Shown: positions 1 to 9,022 of the stretch, piece by piece | Numbering within the stretch: position 1 is the stretch's first letter | Layout of the letters: each line of letters begins with the position of its first letter | Source of the DNA: JBCDCU01 sp039180865 | Lineage (GTDB): Bacteria; Pseudomonadota; Alphaproteobacteria; Rhizobiales; JACESI01 | Assembly: GCA_039180865.1 (NCBI GenBank) | Contig: JBCDCZ010000007.1 | Span: 1 to 42,214, forward strand | Length of the DNA stretch: 42,214 nucleotides | Reading direction: 5' to 3' | Notes under the pieces: generated by a model | Seen by the model: the letters and a program-made list of their open reading frames with translations, nothing else | What the model was told of the DNA's origin: nothing | The model's database searches: none | Translations under genes and position numbers: made by a program

Positions 1-1
1 G

Positions 2-76
2 CCGGTCGTGAAACGTGAACTGAACAGCTATCTGGAGCGCCTGAAGTCAGGAGAGATCCGCAAGTTCAAGAATTGA
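2..76 (+). CDS. 3' end of an unidentified gene
   Basis: The second forward frame is open from the window edge to a TGA at 74-76 and encodes the last 24 residues of a protein, ending RKFKN. The piece is charged and helical-looking (RELNSYLERLKSG). The start and most of the gene lie outside the window, so I cannot assign a family. Coding status rests only on an open frame with plausible composition. Confidence 0.45.
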   Translation, partial: PVVKRELNSYLERLKSGEIRKFKN

Positions 77-401
77 GCGTTGGCGAGAGAGATCTCCGGT
101 CTGCCTTTGATCGTCAGGGACGGTTGAGACACACAATCGCCCCTGGCGAATAGGTTCGGAGAGATCCATTCCAATGGGAGGCACGGCCTGTTGCGAGGTG
201 GTCAGCGGTCCAAACCCTGTCCGCACGCACCGTACCTTCCGGTAGCGCCACCATTCGCCAATCTTGAATTCAGTCGCGCACCAGCCACAGCTAAAATACG
301 ATGGCACCAGGATGTGAACCAAAAGTCGCGGTTTCCATGTCCCCTAGCAACTCTCGAAAAAGTAACGTAAGGCTTTACCCTAAAGAGGTCTTGCGAAGGA
401 C
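77..401. other. 325-bp gene-free stretch
   Basis: No gene is supported here. A minus-strand frame at 47-322 is open but starts with TTG, lacks a recognisable ribosome site and matches no family I know. The stretch presumably holds the promoter of the radical SAM gene to its right, but I see no convincing -35/-10 pair. Confidence 0.4.
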
Positions 402-431
402 GTGTTGGACCGAAAGCCGAAAGACCATTTT

Positions 432-2108
432 ATGTCGTTTATGAAAACCCGTGCTTTGTTCATTTACCCGAGCTTCGATAATTCCTCTTTCTGGAATTAC
501 ACCGCAAGCTGCAACCTTATCGGCGCGAAATATCCTGCCCCTCCCCTTGGCCTTATAACCTTTGCAGCGATGTTGCCGCAGGAGTGGGAGATGCGCCTGA
601 TCGACCGAAATGTGGAAAGCCTGAGCGACAAAGACGTTGAATGGGCGGATGTCATTTTCGTCGGCGGGATGTTGCCGCAACGCCTCGATCTTTTAGAGAT
701 CATCAAAATCGCTAAAGACGCCGGGGTCCCGATCGTTATCGGCGGTCCTGCGATGACATCCGAGCCGGACCTTTATGCTGACGCGGATATCCGAATTATC
801 GGTGAGGCGGAAGGGGCGGTAAACGCCTTTATCGAAGCTTGGGAACGGGGGGAGCGCAAAGGTGTCTTCCGGGCGCCGCTTCATTCCGTCGATGTCACCA
901 AAACACCTCTGCCGCGCTATGACCTGATCACTTTTTCCAACTATCTGATGGTCAACGTGCAGTTTTCGCGAGGCTGTCCGTTCCTTTGCGAGTTCTGCGA
1001 TATCATCGAGCTTTTCGGGCGCAAACCCCGGACAAAAGACACTGACCAGATCCTCGCCGAACTCCAGGCCATTTACGATCAGGGCCATCGTGGGCATATC
1101 GACTTTGTCGATGATAATCTGATCGGCAACAAGAAGGCTGTGAAAGCGTTTCTGCCGCATCTCGTTGAATGGCAGAAGGCGCGCAATTACCCGTTTATTT
1201 TCTCAACGGAAGCCTCGTTGAACCTTGCCGATGACCCTGAATTCATGGGGCTCATGCGCGACGCAGGGTTCTTCGCCGTCTTTATCGGTATTGAAAGTCC
1301 GGATCCGGATGTGCTCGCCGCCACCCAGAAAAAGCAGAATACGAAGCGCGATATTGCGCGCTGCGTCAATGACGTGCAGGCCTACGGCATGTTCGTTGTC
1401 GCCGGCTTTATTGTGGGCTTCGACAATGAGGGAGATTATGTCGATCAGGGTTTGATCGAGCTGGTTGAAGAGGCGTCTGTGCCGATTGCCATGGTCGGTA
1501 TGCTTTATGCCCTGCCGAACACGCAATTGACGCGACGTCTCCATAAGGAGGGACGCCTCCATGATATCAGCAACAATGACGCTGCGGATATGGACCAGTG
1601 CACTGCGGGTCTCAACTTCACGACCTTGCGGCCGAGGGTCGACATAATGCGCGACTATCTGAACGTCGTGGAGCACCTCTATGAACGGAAAAACTTCTTC
1701 GCCAGGGTTCGTCGCACGGTTGAGCTTCTGGATGTATCGGGTGTTGCAGCCAATGTGTTTACGGCTGCGTTCCGCCACGACGCCACAATGTTCATAAAGC
1801 TTCTATGGAATGCCACGTTCAAATCAAAAGAATTGCGGACTGAACTCTGGAAGCTCGCCTTCTTTGTCTTGCGAAAAAAACCAAGGGCGTTGAAACAAGC
1901 CCTCCTCATGGGGACAATTTACGAGCATCTCGGGCCCTTCTCCCGGCATGTTTCGGAAAGACTGAGCGCCCGGATTGACGAGATATCCGCTGACCCGGAT
2001 TATGAGGAAAGCTTCATTATGGTTCCGGCGGATCGGCCCATGGGAATTGATACGCAAGGCCAACAAAACATGGCCATGCCATCCGGTCACATGACAGCGG
2101 CGGAATAA
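432..2108 (+). CDS. B12-binding-type radical SAM protein (DUF4070-like)
   Basis: The protein is about 558 aa. Residues ~5-140 form a cobalamin-binding-type Rossmann domain (VIFVGGM, IVIGGPA, GEAEGA) without an obvious DxHxxG motif, so any cobalamin would be bound base-off. A radical SAM core follows with the cluster motif CPFLCEFC (CX3CX2C, about residues 182-189) and the later segments DFVDDN and FIGIES. The ~180-residue C-terminal part resembles the DUF4070 extension. The family makes radical-based changes, often methyl transfers, on metabolites or lipids; the substrate is not readable. GTG at 402 and ATGs at 432 and 441 are possible starts. I chose 432 because 402 has its purine stretch too close. 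It converges on the hydratase gene to the right. Confidence 0.85.
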   Translation: MSFMKTRALFIYPSFDNSSFWNYTASCNLIGAKYPAPPLGLITFAAMLPQEWEMRLIDRNVESLSDKDVEWADVIFVGGMLPQRLDLLEIIKIAKDAGVPIVIGGPAMTSEPDLYADADIRIIGEAEGAVNAFIEAWERGERKGVFRAPLHSVDVTKTPLPRYDLITFSNYLMVNVQFSRGCPFLCEFCDIIELFGRKPRTKDTDQILAELQAIYDQGHRGHIDFVDDNLIGNKKAVKAFLPHLVEWQKARNYPFIFSTEASLNLADDPEFMGLMRDAGFFAVFIGIESPDPDVLAATQKKQNTKRDIARCVNDVQAYGMFVVAGFIVGFDNEGDYVDQGLIELVEEASVPIAMVGMLYALPNTQLTRRLHKEGRLHDISNNDAADMDQCTAGLNFTTLRPRVDIMRDYLNVVEHLYERKNFFARVRRTVELLDVSGVAANVFTAAFRHDATMFIKLLWNATFKSKELRTELWKLAFFVLRKKPRALKQALLMGTIYEHLGPFSRHVSERLSARIDEISADPDYEESFIMVPADRPMGIDTQGQQNMAMPSGHMTAAE

Positions 2109-2234
2109 ATAACCATAAGTTGCTGAATGGATTTGGTTCGCTTGCTTTTTATGGCGAGCCGCTCCGCTAATAAACGCAAAACCGCCCGGCAGCGGCTTCC
2201 CACTAACCGAGCGGCATCGTTTTTCGTTTTCAGT

Positions 2235-3068
2235 CTATTTGTGTCTGAAGACCGGCGCCCGTTTGGTAACGAAGGCATGCATGCCTTCCTTCTGGCCGTC
2301 GGTTGCAAAGGCTGCCTGGAAGAACAGACGCTCGGTTTTAAGCGCAGCACTCAAGGGACCTTCAAAGGCGGAATTCACAGCCGCTTTCGCCATTTTAACG
2401 GCTGGCGCATTGTAACCCGCAATCGTGTGAGCGGCTTCCAGCGTTACCTGTAAGAGATCCTCCTGCGGTACGACCCGCGCGACAATCCCAGCTGCCTTGG
2501 CTTCATGGGCATCCACATTGCGGCCTGTCAGCGCGACATCCATCGCAAGCGCCTTACCGGCAGAGCGCGCCCAGCGTTGCGAGCCGCCGATACCCGGCAG
2601 AATACCGAGCTTGATTTCAGGCTGGCCGAATTGCGCATCTTCCGAAGCGATGATGAAATCGCACAAAAGCGCCAGTTCGCATCCGCCACCAAGGGCAAAA
2701 CCGCTCACGGCTGCGATAATCGGCTTCGAGATATCATTCACCGCATCCCAGGGTGACAGAAAGTCATCCATATAGAACTCGGTGAAACCCTTCTCAGCCA
2801 TTTCCTCAATGTCGGCACCTGCCGCGAAAGCGCGTGGATTGCCGGTGATTACCATGGCTCCGATGGCATCATCCGCATCGAATTTCCGCAATGCGTCGAG
2901 CGTCTCTTCGGCCAGTTGGCGGTTCAGCGCATTGAGGCTCTTCGGGCGGTTCAGCGTGATCAGACCGACGCGCTCACGCCTTTCGACGATGATCATCTCA
3001 TAGCCGTCCGGGGCCGTCTTCACTTCTTTCAAAATGGTGGGCTCTACTTTTTTCTTTGCAGTTGACAT
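2235..3068 (-). CDS. Enoyl-CoA hydratase (AcuK-like)
   Basis: A crotonase-fold protein of 277 aa. It has the oxyanion-hole segments (AFAAGADIEEM and FALGGGCELALLCD) and both acid/base glutamates of true hydratases, in GGGCEL and QPEIKLGILPG. I start it at MSTAKKK because GGGAGAG lies 4 nt upstream; the frame is open 23 codons further but has no better site. It is the last gene of a tetR-dehydrogenase-oxidoreductase-CoA-transferase-hydratase run. In known acrylate catabolism the CoA-transferase AcuN and hydratase AcuK convert acrylate to 3-hydroxypropionate, and this pair fits. The specific substrate is inferred from context. Confidence 0.9.
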   Translation of the reverse strand: MSTAKKKVEPTILKEVKTAPDGYEMIIVERRERVGLITLNRPKSLNALNRQLAEETLDALRKFDADDAIGAMVITGNPRAFAAGADIEEMAEKGFTEFYMDDFLSPWDAVNDISKPIIAAVSGFALGGGCELALLCDFIIASEDAQFGQPEIKLGILPGIGGSQRWARSAGKALAMDVALTGRNVDAHEAKAAGIVARVVPQEDLLQVTLEAAHTIAGYNAPAVKMAKAAVNSAFEGPLSAALKTERLFFQAAFATDGQKEGMHAFVTKRAPVFRHK

Positions 3069-3090
3069 GTTTCTCTCCCTAGAACCGATC

Positions 3091-4386
3091 TCAGGCGGCG
3101 TTGGTTTTCTGTGCGTTGGATTTCTTGAAGTCCGCAACGAACGGATTGTCGTCTTCGTTGGCAGCGGCGGTGTCTTCCGGTTTGACCGATGAGGAATAGG
3201 ACTTCTCAGATCCCATCAGCTCCTCAAGGATCGCCTCACGGTGCTGGCTGAGACCCGGTGCACGAAGCGGTGTCGTGACGTCGATCTCCTCGTGGCCTTC
3301 CATCTTGATTGGATTGCCAGCAGTCTTGAACGGCTTCGTGTGCTCGCCCTGAACCTGAACGATCATGTCACGCGCGGCGAGCTGAGGATGATCCAGAACC
3401 TTGTCGATCGTGTTGATCGGGGCGCACGGCACGCCGACCTCGTTGAGAACATCGAGAATGTCCTGAACGTTCCGCTTCGATGTAATTTCTTCAATCATCC
3501 GCACCATCTCCGGGCGGTTCTGACAGCGGAGATCGTTGGTCAACAGAAGCTGATGTGAGGCGAGTTCCGGCGCGCCGAGCGCATCCACCATCAGCAGAAA
3601 GAGCTGATCATTGCCTGCCGCGATCACGACTTTTCCGTCTTTGGCCTTAAAGCTTTCAAACGGAGCGAGCGACGGGTGGGAATCGCCGGTCCGGTTCGGA
3701 ACCTTGCCTTCCACATCAAAGCGAGCGAGCGCGGTTTCCATCAAAGCCGCCTGACAATCGAGCATTCCGATATCAACACGCGTTCCCTGCGCATCCTTGG
3801 TGCGGCTATAGAGTGCCGAGAGAATACCAATGACACCGAAGAGCGCTGCCCCGAGGTCACCAAAGCTCGTGCCGACACGGGCGGGTTCGCCGTCGGGCCA
3901 GCCTGTAAGGCTCATAATTCCGCCCATCGCCTGAACAACCATGTCGTAGCCTGGCAACTCGCTGAACGGGCCCGAATGACCGAACCCGGAGATCGACGCA
4001 TAAATGAGATGAGGATGAGTTTTCTTCAAACGCTCAGGACCATAGCCGAGGCGATCCATCACACCGGGGCGGAAATTCTCGACGAGCACATCCGCCTTGT
4101 CGAAAAGGCGCTCCAGAAGGTCGCGGTCGCGCGGCGACTTGATGTCGAGAACGATGCTTTCCTTGCGCCGATTAAAGCAGGTGAAATAGGCGCTTTCCTC
4201 TTCCAGAAACGGACCGAAAGCGCGTGTATCGTCACCCGTCCCGATCTTCTCAACTTTGATCACACGCGCGCCGAGATCAGCCAGGACCATTGTGCAATAC
4301 GGCCCCGCCAGAACGCGGGAAAAATCGAGAACAGTAATGCCCTCCAGCGGTCCCTTTTTTAAGGGAATTTCATCCATTCCAGCCAT
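3091..4386 (-). CDS. Class III CoA-transferase, CaiB/BaiF family (AcuN-like)
   Basis: A 431-aa family III CoA-transferase with the typical N-terminus (GITVLDFSRVLAGPYCTM), the FNRRKESIVLD segment and VENFRPGVMDRLG. The likely catalytic aspartate that carries the acyl group is D177 in GTSFGDLGAAL. Such enzymes move CoA between carboxylic acids. The length is normal, apart from a ~45-residue acidic, lysine-rich tail. GAGAGG upstream supports the start; a second Met three codons in is possible. The hydratase gene starts 23 nt downstream, so the two are probably cotranscribed. The AcuN assignment rests on the company of a hydratase, a GMC oxidoreductase and a CoA-acylating aldehyde dehydrogenase. 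Confidence 0.9.
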   Translation of the reverse strand: MAGMDEIPLKKGPLEGITVLDFSRVLAGPYCTMVLADLGARVIKVEKIGTGDDTRAFGPFLEEESAYFTCFNRRKESIVLDIKSPRDRDLLERLFDKADVLVENFRPGVMDRLGYGPERLKKTHPHLIYASISGFGHSGPFSELPGYDMVVQAMGGIMSLTGWPDGEPARVGTSFGDLGAALFGVIGILSALYSRTKDAQGTRVDIGMLDCQAALMETALARFDVEGKVPNRTGDSHPSLAPFESFKAKDGKVVIAAGNDQLFLLMVDALGAPELASHQLLLTNDLRCQNRPEMVRMIEEITSKRNVQDILDVLNEVGVPCAPINTIDKVLDHPQLAARDMIVQVQGEHTKPFKTAGNPIKMEGHEEIDVTTPLRAPGLSQHREAILEELMGSEKSYSSSVKPEDTAAANEDDNPFVADFKKSNAQKTNAA

Positions 4387-4401
4387 TGTCGTCTCTCCTC
4401 T

Positions 4402-6045
4402 CTATGTGTTCGCGGCGCTGATCCAGCGCGCGGCTTTTTCCGCAATCATCAAAGTCGGCGAATTGGTGTTTCCACTCGTAATGGTCGGCATAACGCTCGC
4501 GTCAGCAACGCGAAGACCTTTGATCCCAATGACGCGCAGCTTGCCGTCCACAACGGCAGTCGGGTCCCCTGCCCGCCCCATTTTCGCGGTCCCGACCGGA
4601 TGGAAGATTGTGGTGCCGACATCGCCAGCCGCCTTTGCAAGCTCGGCATCCGATTGATAATCGGGACCGGGCTTTACCTCCTCGGGTCTGTATTGCTGCA
4701 TCGAGTTCTGGGACATGATACCGCGCGCCACCCGGATCGAGTCGGCTGCGACCTGCTGATCCTCTTCCGTATCCAGATAGTTCGGAGCGATTGCCGGTGC
4801 TGCGTGCGGGTCTTTCGACTTCAGCGTCACAGTGCCCCTGCTCGTTGGATTGAGGTTGCAGACGCTTGCCGTCATTCCAGGCCACGGGTGGAGCGGCTGC
4901 CCAAACGCTTCAAGGCTCAACGGCTGCACATGAAACTGGATGTTGGAGTGTTCGCGTTTCGGATTGGACTTCGTAAAGACGCCAAGCTGTGACGGCGCCA
5001 TGCTCATCGGTCCGGAGCGCTTCAGCGCATATTCAAGCCCGATCATCGCCTTGCCGAACATGTTAGACGCCATCGTATTCAGCGTCTTCGCGCCCTCGAC
5101 TTTATAAATCGTCCGCAATTGCAAATGGTCTTGAAGGTTTTTACCGACGCCATTGAGAGCGTGGGTAACTTCAATCCCCTGTCCTTGCAGAAGCGATGGA
5201 TCGCCGATCCCGGAAAGCTGCATGATCTGCGGTGTGCCGATGGCACCGGAGCACATCACAACTTCCCCGGTCGCAGTGAAGGTATGCGACGAACCGTTGA
5301 CATTCACCTGAACACCCGTGCAGCGGTTTTGGCCGCTATCATCGGCTTCCAGTATGAGACGCTCCGCATGGGCACCGGTGACGATTTCCAGATTGGCGCG
5401 CGACTTCACCGGTCTCAGGAAGGCTTTTGAACTGTTCCAGCGCCAACCGGAACGTTGGTTCACCTCAAAATAGCCGACGCCGGTATTGTCGCCGGAGTTG
5501 AAATCGTCCGTTGCAGGAATTCCAGCCTCAGTCGCAGCGCGCGCAAAGGCATCAAGAATGTCCCAACGCAAACGCTGTTTTTCAACGCGCCATTCGCCGC
5601 CGCCAGTATGGAGCCCGTCATCGGTTGCTGCCTGCTCGCCGTTCAGCCTGTAATTGTCTTCATGGGCTTTGAAGTCTTCCAGTGAGGCGGACCATGACCA
5701 TTCGTTCTCGCCGGTCTCATTTGCCCATTGATCGTAATCGCGGGCCTGGCCACGCATATAGATCATGCCGTTGATCGACGAGCAGCCGCCGAGTGTGCGT
5801 CCACGCGGATAGATCAGCGAGCGGCCATTGAGGCCACTTTCCGCTTCAGTCCGAAACCGCCAATCAGTGCGCGGATTATCGATACAGTAAAGATATCCGA
5901 CCGGAATATGGATCCAGTGGTAATTGTCCTTGCCGCCGGCTTCCAAAAGCAGAACGCGTTTTGTCGGGTCAGCCGAAAGCCGGTTGGCGAGGAGACACCC
6001 CGCCGTTCCGGCTCCGACCACGATATAATCGAAGCGTTTGTCCAT
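4402..6045 (-). CDS. GMC-family FAD alcohol dehydrogenase (DddA/choline-dehydrogenase-like)
   Basis: A full-length 547-aa glucose-methanol-choline oxidoreductase. The FAD-binding GAGTAGC motif is at the N-terminus, signature 1 appears as GGCSSINGMIYMRG near residue 90, and signature 2 as GAIGTPQIMQLSGIG. The catalytic His is in FHPVGTAKMG and the paired Asn in SGNTNSPTLMIAEKAA. The family oxidises alcohols to aldehydes. Next to a CoA-acylating semialdehyde dehydrogenase, the reasonable role is 3-hydroxypropionate to malonate semialdehyde, as for DddA. Choline or polyethylene-glycol alcohols are alternatives, but no betaine genes are nearby. It lies 12 nt after the dehydrogenase gene. Confidence 0.9.
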   Translation of the reverse strand: MDKRFDYIVVGAGTAGCLLANRLSADPTKRVLLLEAGGKDNYHWIHIPVGYLYCIDNPRTDWRFRTEAESGLNGRSLIYPRGRTLGGCSSINGMIYMRGQARDYDQWANETGENEWSWSASLEDFKAHEDNYRLNGEQAATDDGLHTGGGEWRVEKQRLRWDILDAFARAATEAGIPATDDFNSGDNTGVGYFEVNQRSGWRWNSSKAFLRPVKSRANLEIVTGAHAERLILEADDSGQNRCTGVQVNVNGSSHTFTATGEVVMCSGAIGTPQIMQLSGIGDPSLLQGQGIEVTHALNGVGKNLQDHLQLRTIYKVEGAKTLNTMASNMFGKAMIGLEYALKRSGPMSMAPSQLGVFTKSNPKREHSNIQFHVQPLSLEAFGQPLHPWPGMTASVCNLNPTSRGTVTLKSKDPHAAPAIAPNYLDTEEDQQVAADSIRVARGIMSQNSMQQYRPEEVKPGPDYQSDAELAKAAGDVGTTIFHPVGTAKMGRAGDPTAVVDGKLRVIGIKGLRVADASVMPTITSGNTNSPTLMIAEKAARWISAANT

Positions 6046-6057
6046 GATTGCACCCGA

Positions 6058-7581
6058 TTACTTGGCGACCGGCATGGCAAACTCGGCACCGTCCGCCATA
6101 TCCGCGGGCCAGCGCTGCATGATGGATTTCTGCTTCGTGTTGAAGCGGACGCCTTCTTCACCATAGGCGTGCATGTCGCCGAAAAGGCTCTTTTTCCAAC
6201 CGCCAAAACCCTGCCAAGCCATCGGCACCGGAATTGGGACATTGATGCCGACCATGCCGACCTGGATTTTGCGGCCGAAGGTCCGCGCAACCTGCCCATT
6301 GCGGGTGTAGCAGCTCGTTCCGTTGCCGAATTCGTGGGCGTTGATGAGGTCGATTGCTTCTTCAAGTGTATCAACGCGGACGCAACACAGAACCGGGCCG
6401 AAAATCTCTTCCTTGTAGATTTTCATGTCCTTCGTGACATTGTCGAAAAGGGTCGCGCCCAAGAAAAAACCATCTTCATGATCTTCGACTGTGAAACCAC
6501 GGCCATCAAGAAGAAGATCAGCGCCTTCCGCAACGCCCGCGTCGATGTAGCCGGTGATGCGATCCCTGGCGACTGAGGTCACAATCGGACCCATCTCGCT
6601 GGTCGGCACCATGCCTGAGCCGATCTGAAGGGCTTCCGCACGCTCTTTCAGTTTCGGCATAATCTTGTCGCCCGCATCGCCGACGAGGACGGCAACCGAT
6701 ATCGCCATGCAGCGTTCGCCAGCCGACCCGTAGGCAGCACCGATCAGGCCGTCGACAGCCTTGTCGAGATCGGCGTCGGGCATGACAACAAGGTGGTTTT
6801 TCGCACCGCCCAGCGCCTGAACGCGCTTTCCGTTCCGTGCACCCGTCTCATAAATGTAATTTGCAATCGGGGTCGATCCGACAAAAGAGAGCGCTGCAAC
6901 ATCCGGATGATTAAGAAGCGCATCAACCGCGACCTTGTCGCCCTGAACAACGTTGAAGACACCATCCGGGAAACCGGCTTCCTTCATCAGTTCCCCAATC
7001 AAGAGCGACGGCGTCGGATCGGTCGGGCTTGGCTTCAAAACGAATGTGTTTCCGCAGGCAATCGCCACCGGATACATCCAGGCTGGAACCATCACCGGGA
7101 AATTGAACGGTGTCACACCGGCGACAACGCCAAGCGGCTGGCGAAATGTCCAATTGTCCATGCCGGTTGAGACCTGATCTGAAAAATCGCCTTTCAGAAG
7201 CTGCGGGATACCACACGCAAATTCGACGACATCGATCCCACGCTCGACCTCTCCTTGCGCATCGGAGAAGACCTTTCCGTGTTCTTTTGTGATCGCTTCG
7301 GCGAGTTCATCTTTCCGCTCATTGAGAAGGTTCAGGAACCGGTTCATCAGCCGGGCGCGTTTGATTGGAGAGGTTTCAGCCCAAGCAGGAAATGCCTTGC
7401 TGGCGGCGGCAACGGCATCATCGACATCCTGAACTGAGGAAAGGCCCACGGAACCTGTCACCTGGCCAGTTGCCGGGTTGAAGATATCCTGGCGCTTTCC
7501 ACTGGTCGTGGCCACCGGATGACCTGCAACATAATTGTCGACTGCCATAACGCCTTCAGCACCGGTTTTTTGAACGTTCAT
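6058..7581 (-). CDS. mmsA: CoA-acylating methylmalonate/malonate-semialdehyde dehydrogenase (MmsA/DddC-like)
   Basis: A 507-aa aldehyde dehydrogenase of the methylmalonate-semialdehyde type. The catalytic Cys is in GSAGERCMAISVAV. The usual ALDH general-base Glu is absent, with GGAKNH in its place, as expected for the CoA-dependent branch. Other marks are NFPVMVPAWM and FVGSTPIANYIY. It converts methylmalonate or malonate semialdehyde plus CoA to propionyl- or acetyl-CoA. I start at MNVQKTG because GGGAGAGGAAG lies just upstream; the frame runs open 29 codons further. It is the first structural gene after the regulator and has a TetR operator in its leader. Valine catabolism is the usual alternative, but the neighbours favour 3-hydroxypropionate. 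Confidence 0.92.
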   Translation of the reverse strand: MNVQKTGAEGVMAVDNYVAGHPVATTSGKRQDIFNPATGQVTGSVGLSSVQDVDDAVAAASKAFPAWAETSPIKRARLMNRFLNLLNERKDELAEAITKEHGKVFSDAQGEVERGIDVVEFACGIPQLLKGDFSDQVSTGMDNWTFRQPLGVVAGVTPFNFPVMVPAWMYPVAIACGNTFVLKPSPTDPTPSLLIGELMKEAGFPDGVFNVVQGDKVAVDALLNHPDVAALSFVGSTPIANYIYETGARNGKRVQALGGAKNHLVVMPDADLDKAVDGLIGAAYGSAGERCMAISVAVLVGDAGDKIMPKLKERAEALQIGSGMVPTSEMGPIVTSVARDRITGYIDAGVAEGADLLLDGRGFTVEDHEDGFFLGATLFDNVTKDMKIYKEEIFGPVLCCVRVDTLEEAIDLINAHEFGNGTSCYTRNGQVARTFGRKIQVGMVGINVPIPVPMAWQGFGGWKKSLFGDMHAYGEEGVRFNTKQKSIMQRWPADMADGAEFAMPVAK

Positions 7582-7674
7582 GTCTTCCTCTCCCATCCTC
7601 TGCGATGAATCTGTTGCACCGCTTTTGTTTTCCTCTCCCAACAACACCACGCTGCTGGGCAATTTCAAATTAAT

Positions 7675-7689
7675 TAGACCGATCGTCTA
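7675..7689. promoter_or_regulatory. TetR operator upstream of mmsA
   Basis: The sequence TAGACCGATCGTCTA has perfect 5-bp arms (TAGAC/GTCTA) around a 5-bp centre. The same arms recur at 8378-8392 in front of tetR, and the AT-rich flank (taat) matches too. It lies between the tetR stop and the mmsA start, so it should control the catabolic operon. TetR binding is inferred from position and symmetry. Confidence 0.65.
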
Positions 7690-7707
7690 GTTACAATTAC
7701 AAAAAAC

Positions 7708-8367
7708 TCAGACCCGGATCAGTGTCAAAAACGCTTCGGCAAAACGATCCAGGGGGCGCGCATTCCTCTCAAGCTTTGCGCGCAAGACCGCACCTTCCCA
7801 ACCAATCCAGAAGGCTTCGGCCATAGCTTTGCAATCAATCGAACCGGGCACCTCGCCCGCATCCTGCGCTTCACGCAGGCAGTTTGCGAGACGGCTTTCC
7901 CATCCGGTAAAGACGTCGATGAGGCGCTGACGATAGGATGTCGGGAGAACCGACATTTCCTGACCGAGATTGCCGATCAGGCAACCTCGATTGAAATCAT
8001 AGCGCGCCATTCCATCCCGTGACTCTTTGAAAAACCTATGTAAACGCTCAAGCGGTGACAGACTGCCGTCGAGAAAAATCCGATCAAGCCTACGCACAAA
8101 AAACTCATCATATTCCTGGATGAGCGTCAGACCGAACGCTTCCTTGCTTTCAAAGTAATGGTAGAAGGAGCCCTTCGGCACACCCACCTTTTTCAGCACT
8201 TCATCGAGACCGGTCGATGCGAACCCTTTTTCCGTCAGAGAGACGACGCCCGCACGGACAAGATCGCGACGCGTTTCATTGGTGCCGACGAGATGCTTCG
8301 GCGGGCGCCCACGACGCTTTTTCGGTGCCGGCTCCGATCCGGCTTCAATGTACACTGCTTTGTTCAT
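7708..8367 (-). CDS. TetR-family repressor of the catabolic operon
   Basis: A 219-aa TetR regulator. A basic N-terminal tail (KKRRGRPPK) precedes the HTH domain (LVRAGVVSLTEKGFASTGLDEVLKKVGVPKGSFYHYFESKEAF in pieces, residues ~33-75). The C-terminal ligand domain resembles the YcdC/NemR-type group (FNRGCLIGNLGQEM). It is transcribed in the same direction as, and just upstream of, mmsA. Operator copies lie in its own promoter and in the mmsA leader, suggesting autorepression and induction by a pathway intermediate. The inducer is unknown. Confidence 0.9.
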   Translation of the reverse strand: MNKAVYIEAGSEPAPKKRRGRPPKHLVGTNETRRDLVRAGVVSLTEKGFASTGLDEVLKKVGVPKGSFYHYFESKEAFGLTLIQEYDEFFVRRLDRIFLDGSLSPLERLHRFFKESRDGMARYDFNRGCLIGNLGQEMSVLPTSYRQRLIDVFTGWESRLANCLREAQDAGEVPGSIDCKAMAEAFWIGWEGAVLRAKLERNARPLDRFAEAFLTLIRV

Positions 8368-8377
8368 GGGATTTTAA

Positions 8378-8392
8378 TAGACGCGCGGTCTA
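8378..8392. promoter_or_regulatory. TetR operator upstream of tetR
   Basis: TAGACGCGCGGTCTA ends 11 bp from the tetR start codon. Read on the minus strand, it and the mmsA-leader site share taatTAGACCG..CGTCTA, differing in the core only at the two central bases. This is a good autoregulatory site. Confidence 0.65.
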
Positions 8393-8542
8393 ATTAAATC
8401 AAGCGGAATTTTGTCGTGTTGCGCTGGATTGCGCAAACATCTCGATCAAGAAATGTTCATCCGCATACAAATACCGTGTTCGAGGAGTGCCTGAAGGCTC
8501 AGGGAGCCCTGCCCTCAACCACAGATCCAAGGCGAAAAGCCC

Positions 8543-8893
8543 TCACCGCTCTTGCGTCAGCCACCATTGATGCATGGCTTCAAACACCGGTCTCAACTTC
8601 TTCCCGTCTTCGGTTGCTGAATACTCAACACGTGGCGGGATTTCCGCGTAGACCTTGCGGTTGATGAGGCCGTCCGCCTCAAGGCTGCGCAATTGTTTCG
8701 TCAACATTGTCTGGGTAATGCCATCGATTTCTCGGCGCAGATCGCCAAAACGCTTCGTTCCCTTGAAGATCAGGGTTTTCAGGATCGATAATTTCCATTT
8801 GCCGCCGATCATCGAGAAAATGATGGGAGCCGGGCAGATATCGTCTTCGCCGCCTTCGCTGTGTTGAGTTTCTCGCCCATAAGCTTCAGCCAT
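8543..8893 (-). CDS. HxlR-family regulator
   Basis: A 116-aa single-domain winged-helix regulator with the HxlR core: CPAPIIFSMIGGKWKLSILK, then GDLRREIDGITQTMLTKQLR and VYAEIPPRVEYSATEDG. I chose the ATG at 8893 because AGGATGTGAG precedes it; GTG at 8899 is the alternative. It diverges from a YciI-like gene and is a close paralogue of the HxlR gene at 33959-34279. The gap shares a 26-bp element with that second locus. HxlR proteins typically sense reactive small molecules, but no sensor cysteine is certain beyond the N-terminal CPAP cysteine. Confidence 0.9.
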   Translation of the reverse strand: MAEAYGRETQHSEGGEDDICPAPIIFSMIGGKWKLSILKTLIFKGTKRFGDLRREIDGITQTMLTKQLRSLEADGLINRKVYAEIPPRVEYSATEDGKKLRPVFEAMHQWWLTQER

Positions 8894-8928
8894 TCTCACA
8901 TCCTAATAGTATCAATATAATACGTAAC

Positions 8929-8954
8929 TACGAAAATACTGCCTACTTTTCAAA
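8929..8954. promoter_or_regulatory. Probable HxlR binding site, shared with a second locus
   Basis: This 26-bp stretch, read TACGAAAATACTGCCTACTT then TTCAAA, matches 22 of 26 positions of the reverse complement of 33899-33924, the gap next to the paralogous HxlR gene. The region also holds AGTATCAATATAATAC, a second imperfect palindrome at about 8908-8923. Conservation in two unrelated gaps beside paralogous regulators points to the operator. Confidence 0.55.
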
Positions 8955-9022
8955 CAGGTGTCAGGATGCAATCTCTGATGAACGATCGCTTGTTACAAAC
9001 ACGAACACTGGAGGAAGGCACC

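Noticed and set aside
47..322. 91-codon minus-strand frame
   Set aside because: TTG start without ribosome site, overlaps the upstream gene end, and no family resemblance.
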